A stretch of DNA of 41,529 nt from Clostridiales bacterium (GCA_015655075.1 JAATFT010000046.1:1-41529); one strand, 5' to 3'; shown: positions 15,566 to 23,140, numbered from the stretch's first letter. Numbers and translations are program-made. The notes: generated by a model not told the origin, from the sequence alone.

Positions 15566-16198
15566 ATGAAAAAATTACAGGTAGCGTTGGATTTATTAAG
15601 GACAGAAGAGGCATTAAGCATTTTGGAGCAGATAGGAGAATATGTGGATATTATTGAACTGGGAACCCCTTTGATGGTATCCGAGGGAGCAGGAGCCGTT
15701 AAAGAAATAAAAAATATATATCCTCAGAAAACCGTATTTGCAGATATTAAAATAATGGATGGCGGTTCAATTATGGCGGATATTGTATTGAAAGCGGGGG
15801 CCGATATGGTCTCCGTACTGGCTGCCGCAAATGATGCAACGATTAAAGACGTAATTGAAACGGCGAAAAAGTATAACGCAAAGGTTTTGGTAGATATGTG
15901 CGCAATTAAGGATATCTATGAAAGGGCAAAAGAAATAGAACCATGGGGCCCTGATTATATCTGTGTACATGTTGGATACGATATCCAGGATACCGGAGCG
16001 GATCCTGTGGAGGAAATAAAGAAACTTGCGGATATCAAATGCCGGAAGGCTGCGGCAGGTGGAATTAAGCTGGAAACATTTGAAGCGGCGTGTCAAAGTG
16101 ATATCGCCGATATCATTGTGGGCGGCGGATTGTATAATGTGGAGAGTCCTGAAAAAACTGTAAAAGAGATGTACCGTATTTTAAGCAAATACCGTTAG
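15566..16198 (+). CDS. hxlA: 3-hexulose-6-phosphate synthase
   Basis: A 210-residue TIM-barrel decarboxylase-superfamily aldolase. MKKLQVALDLL, IIELGTPLMVSEGAGAVKEI, FADIKIMDGG (active-site Asp-x-Lys-x-x-Asp), VLVDMCAIKDI and YICVHVGYDIQ follow the HPS subgroup rather than ketogulonate-phosphate decarboxylase. It interconverts D-arabino-3-hexulose 6-phosphate with ribulose 5-phosphate plus formaldehyde. ATG 15566 is chosen because GGAGG lies just before it; an ATG at 15554 overlaps that site. It is followed 12 bp later by the isomerase partner. With a PTS and PGI upstream it probably runs in the formaldehyde-releasing direction to make pentose phosphate. Confidence 0.92.
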   Translation: MKKLQVALDLLRTEEALSILEQIGEYVDIIELGTPLMVSEGAGAVKEIKNIYPQKTVFADIKIMDGGSIMADIVLKAGADMVSVLAAANDATIKDVIETAKKYNAKVLVDMCAIKDIYERAKEIEPWGPDYICVHVGYDIQDTGADPVEEIKKLADIKCRKAAAGGIKLETFEAACQSDIADIIVGGGLYNVESPEKTVKEMYRILSKYR

Positions 16199-16210
16199 GA
16201 GGCTGATGGG

Positions 16211-16774
16211 ATGAAGGTTACTAAAATTGCGGAAACAGCCGGATTAGAAATTTCTGAAATTGAGTCGAAAATAGATTTTTTGCAAGTGAAAAATTTAATG
16301 GAGACCATCGGGCATGCAAATAAGATATACGTCTGCGGAGCCGGTCGGTCCCTATTAATGCTTCGCTGCTTTGCCATGCGCCTGATGCATATTGGCTATC
16401 ATTCTTATGTTGTGGGAGATACTACGACTCCGGGATTTGAAGAGGGCGATTTGTTGATTGTGGGCAGTGCCTCCGGGGAAACCACCAATCTTGTATCCAT
16501 AGCAGAACGTGCGAAGAAATTTAAAGGAACGATTGCCGTTATGTCAATTTTTTCGGAATCTGTCTTAGGGCAGCTTGCAGATGTTTTTGTCCGTATTCCG
16601 GCTTATACGGATAAGCTTCCGGAAAGCGAGGAAAACAAAAAAAATATATTGCCGGGCGGCAGCATGTTTGAAATCAGTATGCTGGTATTGACAGATTCTA
16701 TGATTATATCGCTGGCTGAACAAACCAATACTCCCACAGATAAACATTTTGAAAGACATGCAAATTTGGAATAG
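16211..16774 (+). CDS. hxlB: 6-phospho-3-hexuloisomerase (SIS domain)
   Basis: A 187-residue SIS-domain protein: IYVCGAGRSLLMLRCFAMRL is the phosphosugar-binding loop, followed by GDTTTPGFEEGDLLIVGSAS and GETTNLV. Length and motifs match PHI, which interconverts fructose 6-phosphate and 3-hexulose 6-phosphate. AGGAGG precedes the ATG by eight bases. It is the last gene of the PTS/PGI/HPS operon and supplies the substrate for HPS. A promoter for the pectate lyase begins about 90 bp after its stop. Confidence 0.92.
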   Translation: MKVTKIAETAGLEISEIESKIDFLQVKNLMETIGHANKIYVCGAGRSLLMLRCFAMRLMHIGYHSYVVGDTTTPGFEEGDLLIVGSASGETTNLVSIAERAKKFKGTIAVMSIFSESVLGQLADVFVRIPAYTDKLPESEENKKNILPGGSMFEISMLVLTDSMIISLAEQTNTPTDKHFERHANLE

Positions 16775-16863
16775 TTTAACTTATTAAAGGAAATTTAAAC
16801 ATGTAAAAAATTTTACAGCATTTTAATTAATAATTTTAATTTAATGTAAATATGCGATTTTAA

Positions 16864-16892
16864 TTTACAATTTTTAACTAATGTGATAAAAT
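16864..16892 (+). promoter_or_regulatory. Promoter of the pectate lyase gene with upstream palindrome
   Basis: TTTACA (16864-16869) and TAAAAT (16887-16892) are 17 bp apart, with a TG one base before the -10. TGTAAAT near 16845 and ATTTACA (16863-16869) form an inverted repeat reaching the -35, a candidate operator. The leader to the ATG is about 200 nt. Confidence 0.75.
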
Positions 16893-17038
16893 TTATTTAA
16901 GAGATGGAAAAATGAGTAAAAAAGAAGGCTGAGAATTACTTAATTTATATTAGTCGAAGGTACTTTAGCTATTGAGGAGAGATTATTTTATAAGTGTTCC
17001 GCAGCTGAAGCTGTATTCAGGAAGGAGGGCAGACTGGG

Positions 17039-17113
17039 ATGAATAACCGGTTATGGATTACTTATAGAATAAAAATAAATAATAATAAGGAGGAATTATC
17101 ATGCAGAAACTAA
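17039..17113 (+). CDS. Possible 24-codon leader peptide overlapping the pectate lyase start
   Basis: ATG 17039 has AAGGAGGG ten bases upstream and reads MNNRLWITYRIKINNN, then KEELSCRN and a stop inside the first codons of the pectate lyase, whose own ribosome site (AAGGAGG) lies within it. Ribosomes on this frame could couple or compete with lyase initiation. It may equally be chance. Confidence 0.35.
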   Translation: MNNRLWITYRIKINNNKEELSCRN

Positions 17114-17754
17114 AAGTGTTTATGGCAGTGTCTCTTTTATTTGCCCAAGTATTAATTGGAGCATTTGGGTGGAACAAGGCAGAAGCAAAAACGATTACCA
17201 GCACCATCGTAGTAAAAGCAGGGGAAACCTATGATGGTAATGGAGAAACGATTATTGCCGTTGGATTGGGAGACGGCAGTCAGGACGAAGACCAGGATCC
17301 TATCTTTAAGCTGGAAAAAGGAGCAAATTTAAAAAATGTGCGGATTGCGGCTCCCGGGTGTGACGGGGTACATTGCTACGGCAATAATACCGTTACAAAT
17401 GTGGTTTGGGAAGACGTAGGAGAAGACGCCTTAACCGTTAAAGGGGAGGGCACCGTTACCGTTGACGGGGGTGCCGCTTACAACGCAAGCGATAAGATAT
17501 TCCAGTTAAATAAAGCTTGCACCTTCACTGTTAAGAATTTTACTGCGGATACCTTTGGTAAGGTAATACGTCAGAATGGAGGAACAACCTTTACCTGCAC
17601 TATCTATATTGATAATTGTACTTTTAAAAACGGTTCGGAATGTGTTGCCCGTACCGACAGTAAAACCACACAGTTATATTACCGGAATATGACGGTATCC
17701 AACGTAAAAACAAATTGGATGTTCCCGTCTTCCTCACAAATACATACCTACTAA
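17101..17754 (+). CDS. Secreted pectate lyase, polysaccharide lyase family 3
   Basis: A 217-residue protein with a signal peptide (KLKVFMAVSLLFAQVLIGAF, cleavage probably after AEA near residue 29), followed directly by a single compact PL3 beta-helix. Landmarks are GCDGVHCYG, WEDVGEDALTVKG, ADTFGKVIRQNGG and KNGSECVARTDSK. PL3 enzymes cleave polygalacturonate by beta-elimination, needing calcium. There is no carbohydrate-binding module or sorting signal, so the enzyme should be released. It has its own promoter at 16864 and terminator at 17780, so it is monocistronic. It fits with the pectinesterase remnant at 40163. Confidence 0.92.
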   Translation: MQKLKVFMAVSLLFAQVLIGAFGWNKAEAKTITSTIVVKAGETYDGNGETIIAVGLGDGSQDEDQDPIFKLEKGANLKNVRIAAPGCDGVHCYGNNTVTNVVWEDVGEDALTVKGEGTVTVDGGAAYNASDKIFQLNKACTFTVKNFTADTFGKVIRQNGGTTFTCTIYIDNCTFKNGSECVARTDSKTTQLYYRNMTVSNVKTNWMFPSSSQIHTY

Positions 17755-17779
17755 AAAATAATGGTAAGCCGGTGTCTAT

Positions 17780-17816
17780 AAAAAAGGATTGTCGCAATTT
17801 GCGACAATCCTTTTTT
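17780..17816. terminator. Strong terminator after the pectate lyase
   Basis: A perfect 17-bp stem with an ATT loop (AAAAAAGGATTGTCGCA / TGCGACAATCCTTTTTT) has A and T tracts on both sides, so it can act on either strand. Confidence 0.92.
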
Positions 17817-17946
17817 AAATAGGAAATTTCGCCCCAAGGTTAGTTAATGCCCCGGCTTGATTCCCTGGTATATGACAATTAAGAGCGTACATCTGACAGG
17901 CGTCATCTGGGTCTTGGTTTTATCCGGGAAAGGGCCTGTGTGCATT

Positions 17947-18005
17947 AGAGCATGTTTAAAAAATCATTGCACCGTTCTGGCCGTCCCACTTTGCGGTATT
18001 ATTCG
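17947..18005. repeat. Partial family B repeat, copy 3
   Basis: AGAGCATGTTTAAAAAATCA and the following CACCGTTCTGGCCGTCCCAC match the left 55-60 bases of repeat B1/B2; after CTTTGCGGTATTA the match is lost. Only one end is present. The rest of 17817-18137 holds no gene I can support; a minus-strand frame downstream of the GH130 stop (FEGRTVVSIFRLISPGNGLG) may be the start of a lost gene. Confidence 0.8.
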
Positions 18006-18137
18006 TTGCAAAGCTATCTGCAGACAATTATTATATCTGGATTGAGAAAAGGATCTCCATTTTTTCCTAAACCATTGCCGGGGCTGATCAGCCTGAATAT
18101 GCTGACGACGGTGCGCCCTTCGAACGCCATTTTCTTT

Positions 18138-19112
18138 TTAAGGTTTCTGTTCGGGACAACTACGGATATAGGCCAGCAAATCGTTCTGCGTTGCAGTTGC
18201 CAGCCCGATGCAGGTATCGGCCGCGCCATAGTACATCCGGATTTTTCCGGTTTCCCGGTCTAGGATCCAGCCGCAGGGGAATACAATGTCCTGCACATCC
18301 CCCTGCTTTTCGTATGTCTCGCAAGGGCCGAAGATCCATTCGTCGCCGCGCCGCAGCAACTTTGTAGGATCTTCCAGGTCCAGCAAAGCCAGACCGAGCC
18401 GGTAGATCGCTCCGGCCGCCGTGACCCGGACTCCATGATAGAGGATCAGCCATCCGTCTGCTGTTTCCAGAGGCGGAGCGCATAGTCCTACCTTGCTGCC
18501 GTCCCACCATGCTCCACCGCGCGATGTGATGAGGATTTTGTGGTCGCCCCAATCCTTCAGATTTGACGAAGCGGAGATCCAGATGTGCGCGCCATGTCCG
18601 ATAGGACGGTGGATGAGCAGCCATTTTCCATTAAATCTTTTCGGAAATAGAGCCGCGTCCTTATCCTCCGGCGGCATAATGGCTCCCTGTCTCTCAAAAT
18701 TGATGAAATCCTCCGTAAGCGTCAGATAGACCGTAGGTCCGGATTCCGAGTATGCCGTATAGATTACCGCATACTTTCCCAGTTCATCCACATAGGTGAT
18801 GCGCGGGTCCTCAATGCCCCAATTTTCTTCCGGGTAGGCCGGGTCGGACTCAAAAGTTGGTTTTTTGTCGATCATCCAATTGCTGGCTCCGTCCTCGCTG
18901 ACCGCTTTGGTTAGATGCGAAAATCCTCTCCTGTCCTCTACGCGCGCAAGCAGAAGCACCTTTCCCTGGTATATCGTCGCAGCGGGATTGAACACCGTAT
19001 TGGCGGGATAAGGCCAGTCCTTTGCGCTAAGGATTGGATTAGATGGATTGCGTGCAAAAAGTTCTTTGTATGTATTGCCTTCGGCTCTTAGCCTTGATTC
19101 AAAATGATTCAT
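18138..19112 (-). CDS. GH130 family glycoside phosphorylase or mannosidase
   Basis: A 324-residue five-bladed propeller enzyme without a signal peptide. PANTVFNPAATIYQGKVLLL, ARVEDRRGFSHLT, ENWGIEDPRITYVDELGKYA and YHGVRVTAAGAIYRLGLALL are GH130 landmarks; the Asp of IEDPR is the proposed proton donor. GH130 members phosphorolyse or hydrolyse beta-mannosides such as mannosyl-glucose or mannosyl-GlcNAc. AAAGGAGGAAGGAC precedes the ATG. A mannose-6-phosphate isomerase remnant lies just upstream on the same strand, consistent with mannoside use. The gene is visibly richer in GC than its neighbours, which suggests acquisition by transfer. Subfamily cannot be set by eye. Confidence 0.9.
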   Translation of the reverse strand: MNHFESRLRAEGNTYKELFARNPSNPILSAKDWPYPANTVFNPAATIYQGKVLLLARVEDRRGFSHLTKAVSEDGASNWMIDKKPTFESDPAYPEENWGIEDPRITYVDELGKYAVIYTAYSESGPTVYLTLTEDFINFERQGAIMPPEDKDAALFPKRFNGKWLLIHRPIGHGAHIWISASSNLKDWGDHKILITSRGGAWWDGSKVGLCAPPLETADGWLILYHGVRVTAAGAIYRLGLALLDLEDPTKLLRRGDEWIFGPCETYEKQGDVQDIVFPCGWILDRETGKIRMYYGAADTCIGLATATQNDLLAYIRSCPEQKP

Positions 19113-19199
19113 GTCCTTCCTCCTTTATATTTTTAAATTTTAATTTGGGGTTAATTTCCAGAGGCTGTTTTATGCAGATTTTATTTGCGTCAGAGCATT

Positions 19200-19465
19200 G
19201 TAATGGATTCTTTGAGGCCGTATCGTCCCGGCGGATCACCGCCGGTGCCTTGTCATGTGAAGCTCCCGCTTTTTGCCGGATGCATCGGTTCTATCCGATT
19301 ATAAATCCTGTAGGTTGTATCGCCGTTTTGCTGGATTTTTGCGCCCGGCAGACCGCCCGGCCTGACATGGACGGTACCGCCGGGAACAGATATAAATTTG
19401 CCGGGTCTCACCCTCATTTCATAGAGAAAATGTGAAACCCGGCCTTCCAGAATTGCTTTTTTCAA
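19200..19465 (-). pseudogene. manA: Remnant of mannose-6-phosphate isomerase (manA), frameshifted
   Basis: The minus strand reads VRPGKFISVPGGTVHVRPGG then KIQQNGDTTYRIYN, matching the class I ManA segment VKPGDxFxxPxGTxHA...E(I/T)QQxSDTTYRxYD. The match continues in another frame as DRTDASGKKRELH, then shifts again to HDKAPAVIRRDD. The N-terminal metal-binding half is absent. Two frameshifts plus truncation mean no active enzyme. It stands directly upstream of the GH130 gene, so the pair probably once formed a mannoside-degradation operon. Confidence 0.78.
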
Positions 19466-19834
19466 TTTACCTTTCTTTCTGATAGAAATAGGATTATTTT
19501 ATTCTGACTAAATTATACCATAATCTTCTTGCGTATTACAAGGACAATCGCTCAAATTTTGACAGATGCAATGAGATGTATAGGCATAAGAAAGAATAGA
19601 TAACGGGAATGATTGCCCGTGACAATGGGCTTGGGGACATATACCATGCAACGGGACTAAGGATAAAATGATACAAGGAAGAGCGTGGATAAACAAAAGA
19701 TATAGACATCTTACTCATTGTGAAAGATAGAATCAAACTGTAACTTAGTGGGAATAATTACGCTATCAAATTTATTTAAAAAAGCGGACATTTAATATTG
19801 CAATTTTCAGTTATAAAATTGAATTAAAAAAATA
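19466..19834. other. AT-rich intergenic region, no gene seen
   Basis: I find no coding sequence, tRNA or strong palindrome here. Short minus-strand frames have no ribosome sites or recognisable products. Confidence 0.6.
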
Positions 19835-19863
19835 TTGACATTTGTTTAAATTGATTGTAAAAT
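19835..19863 (+). promoter_or_regulatory. Promoter of the FMN riboswitch/ribU transcript
   Basis: TTGACA (19835-19840) and TAAAAT (19858-19863) are 17 bp apart, and the riboswitch starts about 20 bp downstream. Confidence 0.88.
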
Positions 19864-19885
19864 AGTATAAAATTAAATAGGAAAA

Positions 19886-20043
19886 TTCTTCGGGGCAGGG
19901 TGAAATTCCCGACCGGCGGTATAGTCCGCGAACTGGTGGCCTGGTGTATCAAGAAGTTATTATATTAACGAAATTGATGGAACAGCTTATCAGCCGATTT
20001 GGTGCAATTCCAAAACCGACAGTAAAGTCTGGATGTGAGAAGG
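19886..20043 (+). promoter_or_regulatory. FMN riboswitch (RFN element)
   Basis: The conserved RFN segments are all present in order: TTCTTCGGGGCAGGGTGAAA, TTCCCGACCGGCGGTATAGT, CCGCGA, then GATTTGGTGCAATTCC, AAAACCGACAGTAAAGTC and TGGATGTGAGAAGGA. It binds FMN in the nascent mRNA and, through the terminator just downstream, turns off ribU when flavin is plentiful. Confidence 0.96.
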
Positions 20044-20062
20044 ATATGATTTTAATCATTAG

Positions 20063-20090
20063 CCTCGAATCTTTGGTTCGAGGTTTTTTT
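20063..20090 (+). terminator. Riboswitch expression-platform terminator
   Basis: CCTCGAA (20063-20069) pairs with TTCGAGG (20077-20083) and a seven-T tract follows. Its place right after the RFN aptamer marks it as the FMN-controlled terminator. Confidence 0.9.
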
Positions 20091-20214
20091 ATTGAATAGG
20101 AAATTGCGTCCTATTCAATAAAACTACCTCCGGGGCGATGCGCATGACGCGCCGGAAGTAGTTTGTAACTGAAGTGACAGCGCGTCAGCGCCAGAGTCTG
20201 GCGAGCCAGACTCT
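20091..20214 (+). repeat. Chain of hairpins between riboswitch terminator and ribU
   Basis: Three stems follow in tandem. ATTGAATAGGA/TCCTATTCAAT (20091-20101, 20109-20119) is perfect over 11 bp. AAACTACCTCCGG/CCGGAAGTAGTTT (20121-20133, 20152-20164) has one mismatch. AGAGTCTGG/CCAGACTCT (20193-20201, 20206-20214) has a CGAG loop. They are not part of the RFN fold. The first contains the GAATAGGAAATTGCG motif also seen after two other terminators in the window. Confidence 0.75.
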
Positions 20215-20271
20215 TTCTTAAAAACCAAGAATTTTCCTTTCTGATTATTTAAAAAAGGAGAGCGAACAATT

Positions 20272-20898
20272 ATGGCAACTATGACCCATGAAACAAAACT
20301 GAAATCATCTGATTTAAACAAGACAAAAGGTAAGGTTTTCACTACAAAAGCTATGGTAACAGTCAGTCTGTTATCGGCGCTTTCCTACGTCCTGATGTTA
20401 TTGGAATCGCCGGCTTATATTGGTTTTTTAAGACTTGAGCTCAGCGATATTCCCGCCATTGTAGGCGCGTTTCAATTTGGCCCTGTGGCAGGTGTGATAA
20501 TTGAGTTAATAAAAAATCTAGTAAAAAGTATTACGGCAACCAAAACAGCAGGCGTTGGTGAATTGGCTAACTTTATAGTAAGCGCCGCTTATGTTGTGCC
20601 TGCGGCCATTATCTATAGAAAGATGAAGGGAAAATATAAATCTTTCCTTTCCTTTGGCGCCGCCACCGTTTGTATGGCAGCTGCCGGCTTCTTAATAAAT
20701 TACTATGTTACAATTCCCCTGTATGCAACTTTATATGGCGGAATGGAAAATGTGCTTGCCGCGGCTACCGTAATTCCCGGAATTAAAGATAAATTTACAT
20801 TAGTTCTTTATGGAATCACGCCCTTTAATCTTTTTAAAGGCATATTCCTTGGCATTATCGGTCATTATACCTATGGTTTCCTAAAAAACCGCTTATAA
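20272..20898 (+). CDS. ribU: ECF transporter riboflavin-binding S component
   Basis: A 208-residue membrane protein with about six helices. LRLELSDIPAIVGAFQFGPV is the RibU/S-component signature, followed by ELIKNLVKSITATKTAGVGE with ELANF. S components bind a vitamin and associate with the shared energising module (EcfT plus two ATPases), which is not in the window. The FMN riboswitch upstream makes riboflavin the substrate. The hydrophilic N-terminal 25 residues are longer than usual. AAGGAG precedes the ATG. Confidence 0.95.
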   Translation: MATMTHETKLKSSDLNKTKGKVFTTKAMVTVSLLSALSYVLMLLESPAYIGFLRLELSDIPAIVGAFQFGPVAGVIIELIKNLVKSITATKTAGVGELANFIVSAAYVVPAAIIYRKMKGKYKSFLSFGAATVCMAAAGFLINYYVTIPLYATLYGGMENVLAAATVIPGIKDKFTLVLYGITPFNLFKGIFLGIIGHYTYGFLKNRL

Positions 20899-20942
20899 CT
20901 GGATTGAATTAGTTTCTTCCAACTTAAATTCCTATAAAACCG

Positions 20943-20968
20943 AAAAAGCTCGCACAGCGAGTTTTTTT
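20943..20968 (+). terminator. Terminator after ribU
   Basis: AAAAAGCTCGC pairs with GCGAGTTTTTT (one G-U) around an ACA loop. A separate small hairpin, AGAGTTT/AAACTCT, follows at about 20995-21015. Confidence 0.8.
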
Positions 20969-21035
20969 GGTTTGCAGGACAATCACCTCCGCGCAGAGTT
21001 TACTTTGCAAACTCTTTCTTGTCGTTTGGTACTAC

Positions 21036-21063
21036 TTGTAATTTGGGGCTAATCTGCTATAAT
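21036..21063 (+). promoter_or_regulatory. Promoter of the tsaE-tsaB-rimI operon
   Basis: TTGTAA (21036-21041) and TATAAT (21058-21063) have a 16-bp spacer. The first ATG follows about 60 bp later. Confidence 0.65.
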
Positions 21064-21123
21064 TGCACATAGATATTAAATTACATTTAAATAAATCCAC
21101 AAAGGTAAAGCGAGATATATGTT

Positions 21124-21558
21124 ATGATTATAGAAAGTTTTAAGGCGGAAGATACCTATAACTTAGGCAGAAAATTAGGCGGGCAGGCCAAAGCCGGGGA
21201 AGTATACTGCCTTTTGGGTGATTTGGGAACCGGCAAGACCGTATTTACCCAGGGCTTTGCCAAAGGTCTTGGTATCCGGGAAGCTGTAAACAGCCCCACC
21301 TTTACCATCCTCCAGGTATATGAGGACGGAAGGCTGCCCTTTTACCATTTTGATGTCTACCGGATAGAAAATGCAGAAGAAATGTATGAACTGGGATATG
21401 AGGATTATTTTTATGGCGGCGGAGTCTGCTTAATAGAGTGGTCCAATCTTATTGAAGAAATACTTCCTCCGGGTTCTCCGGTTATTACCATTGAAAAAGA
21501 CATGGATAAGGGATTTGATTATAGAAAAATTACATTGGAGAATGGAAAAAGCATATGA
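21124..21558 (+). CDS. tsaE: tRNA threonylcarbamoyladenosine biosynthesis ATPase TsaE
   Basis: The 144-residue P-loop protein has a Walker A motif GDLGTGKT (about residues 32-39), then FTQGFAKGLGI, VNSPTFTILQVYE and FHFDVYRIE-like YHFDVYRIENAEE, all TsaE landmarks. It is the ATPase partner of TsaB-TsaD in t6A modification of ANN-decoding tRNAs. The gene overlaps tsaB by four bases (ATGA), and rimI follows, the common Firmicute order. It acts in the cytoplasm and is essential in many bacteria. Confidence 0.96.
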   Translation: MIIESFKAEDTYNLGRKLGGQAKAGEVYCLLGDLGTGKTVFTQGFAKGLGIREAVNSPTFTILQVYEDGRLPFYHFDVYRIENAEEMYELGYEDYFYGGGVCLIEWSNLIEEILPPGSPVITIEKDMDKGFDYRKITLENGKSI

Positions 21559-22280
21559 AGATATTAGCGATAGACAGTTCAGGATTAGTTGCTTCCGTTG
21601 CGGTGGTAACGGAGGAAAAATTATTGGCGGAATATACGGTAAACAATAAAAAGACCCATTCCCAGACCCTATTGCCGATGATTAATGAGGTTGTTAAGAT
21701 ATCGGAGCTTGAACTTAGGGAAATAGATGCAATAGCGGTAGCAGGCGGGCCGGGATCCTTTACCGGGCTTCGGATTGGCTCTTCTACGGCAAAAGGTCTG
21801 GGATTCGTTTTAAATAAACCTATTATCAGTGTACCTACCGTGGATGCCCTTGCCTATAACTTATACGGGACCGACCGGTTAATCTGTCCCGTCATGGATG
21901 CCAGAAGGAGCCAGGTTTATACAGGAATTTATGAATACAACAGGGACGAATTTAGGGTGGTGGTATCCCAAAAAGCAGTTGGGATTGAGAAAATAGCGGA
22001 TGAGCTTAACGGTTTGGGCAGAGAAGTAATCTTTTTAGGTGACGGCGTGGAGGTTTATGGAGAAAAACTCTGTAATAGAATGACGGTCCCTTTTAGTTTT
22101 GCTCCGGTTCATCTTTCGAAGCAGAGGGCGGCGGCCGTTGGCGCGTTGGGAATTATATATTATAACAAAGGCTTGACAGAGAGCGCGGATACCCATAAAC
22201 CTGTTTATCTTAGATTATCTCAGGCAGAGCGTGAATTAAAGGAAAAAGAAAAAACGGTTCCGATTCATAAGGACAGATAG
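21555..22280 (+). CDS. tsaB: tRNA threonylcarbamoyladenosine biosynthesis protein TsaB
   Basis: The 241-residue protein has the ASKHA-fold start MKILAIDSSGLVASVAVV, then KKTHSQTLLPMI, AVAGGPGSFTGLRIG and CPVMDARRSQVYTGIYEY. TsaB is a catalytically inactive paralogue of TsaD that bridges TsaD and TsaE. It overlaps tsaE and is followed 8 bp later by rimI; tsaD itself is 3.8 kb downstream at 26042. Confidence 0.96.
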   Translation: MKILAIDSSGLVASVAVVTEEKLLAEYTVNNKKTHSQTLLPMINEVVKISELELREIDAIAVAGGPGSFTGLRIGSSTAKGLGFVLNKPIISVPTVDALAYNLYGTDRLICPVMDARRSQVYTGIYEYNRDEFRVVVSQKAVGIEKIADELNGLGREVIFLGDGVEVYGEKLCNRMTVPFSFAPVHLSKQRAAAVGALGIIYYNKGLTESADTHKPVYLRLSQAERELKEKEKTVPIHKDR

Positions 22281-22288
22281 GAGCCCAC

Positions 22289-22720
22289 ATGATGATTCGA
22301 ACTATGAAGGAAAAGGATCTGGCTGCGGTCCACCAAATAGAATGCAGCATATTTTCAAAACCCTGGAGTATGGCAGATTTTACGGATTCTATTCGAAGCC
22401 CGGAGAATATCTATCTGGTTGTGGAGAAACAGGATGAAATAGTGGCTTATTGCGGCTTATGGGGAGTTGCCGGAGAAGGGCAGATTAATAATGTGGCGGT
22501 AAAGCAAAACTTAAGAGGGCAGGGAATCGGCCGTGCCATGTTATCCCTACTGATTAAGCTTGGAAGGAAGCAGGGGTTAAGGGCGTTTACCCTGGAAGTA
22601 CGGGTAAGCAACTTACCGGCAATAGCACTGTACCGCAAATTAGGGTTTAAAGATGCGGGAGTGAGAAGGAATTTCTATGAAGCACCGGCTGAAGATGCCC
22701 TTATTATGTGGCTGCAATAG
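22289..22720 (+). CDS. rimI: Ribosomal protein S18 alanine N-acetyltransferase RimI
   Basis: The 143-residue GNAT acetyltransferase carries the acetyl-CoA loop QNLRGQGIGRAML (R/Q-x-x-G-x-G/A) and the C-terminal LEVRVSNLPAIALYRKLGF typical of RimI, ending in an FYEAP segment. RimI acetylates the N-terminal Ala of S18. Its place right after tsaE-tsaB is standard. Two tandem ATGs are possible starts; the first (22289) is used, with AGGAG upstream. Confidence 0.93.
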   Translation: MMIRTMKEKDLAAVHQIECSIFSKPWSMADFTDSIRSPENIYLVVEKQDEIVAYCGLWGVAGEGQINNVAVKQNLRGQGIGRAMLSLLIKLGRKQGLRAFTLEVRVSNLPAIALYRKLGFKDAGVRRNFYEAPAEDALIMWLQ

Positions 22721-22816
22721 ATTTATTTTGCAGATTAGCTTCCGTGGGGCGGTGGAATATTAAATACCGGTGGTCAACTGGTTATTATTAGGAAATGTGA
22801 GATACAGTAATTCCCA

Positions 22817-22846
22817 CTGTAAAAATTCTATGGAAAACGTTATAAT
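22817..22846 (+). promoter_or_regulatory. Probable promoter of the small zinc-ribbon gene
   Basis: CTGTAA (22817-22822) and TATAAT (22841-22846) have an 18-bp spacer. The -35 is weak; the -10 is perfect. Confidence 0.5.
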
Positions 22847-22886
22847 GTAATTAAGAAGTTGGCCAAGTTAGCAGGAGGGATGACAC

Positions 22887-23132
22887 ATGGACAAGGTTAA
22901 AATGAAAATTCGTATTAACAAGGACATATGCTGCAACGTGTGCGGGAAAAAGATTATAATGGAGCAGGGAATTATGAAAGAAGATGTCTTTGAGGCAGCC
23001 AAGGAGTGGGGATATTTTTCAAAATATGATTTGGAGATTCATAAATTTAATATATGTGAAGAATGCTATGATAAGCTGATTTCTACTTTTAAAATACCGA
23101 TAGAGGTAGTTCGTAAAAAAGAAGTTTTATAG
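22887..23132 (+). CDS. Small zinc-ribbon-like protein of unknown function
   Basis: The 81-residue product has two Cys pairs, CNVC (residues 16-19) and CEEC (57-60), separated by about 37 residues, which suggests one zinc site. The rest is mixed charge with FEAAKEWGYFSKYDLEIHKF in between. There is no signal peptide or membrane helix. AGGAGGGATGACAC precedes the ATG and a strong terminator follows, so it looks like a real single gene. I do not recognise a named family. Confidence 0.75.
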   Translation: MDKVKMKIRINKDICCNVCGKKIIMEQGIMKEDVFEAAKEWGYFSKYDLEIHKFNICEECYDKLISTFKIPIEVVRKKEVL

Positions 23133-23140
23133 CAGGGATT

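Noticed and set aside
18160..18624. A 154-codon minus-strand frame inside the GH130 gene
   Set aside because: It is a shadow frame of the GC-rich GH130 gene with Arg/Gly/Pro-heavy composition.
20091..20214. A CRISPR array
   Set aside because: The hairpins differ from one another and there are no regular spacers; no array was found anywhere in the window.
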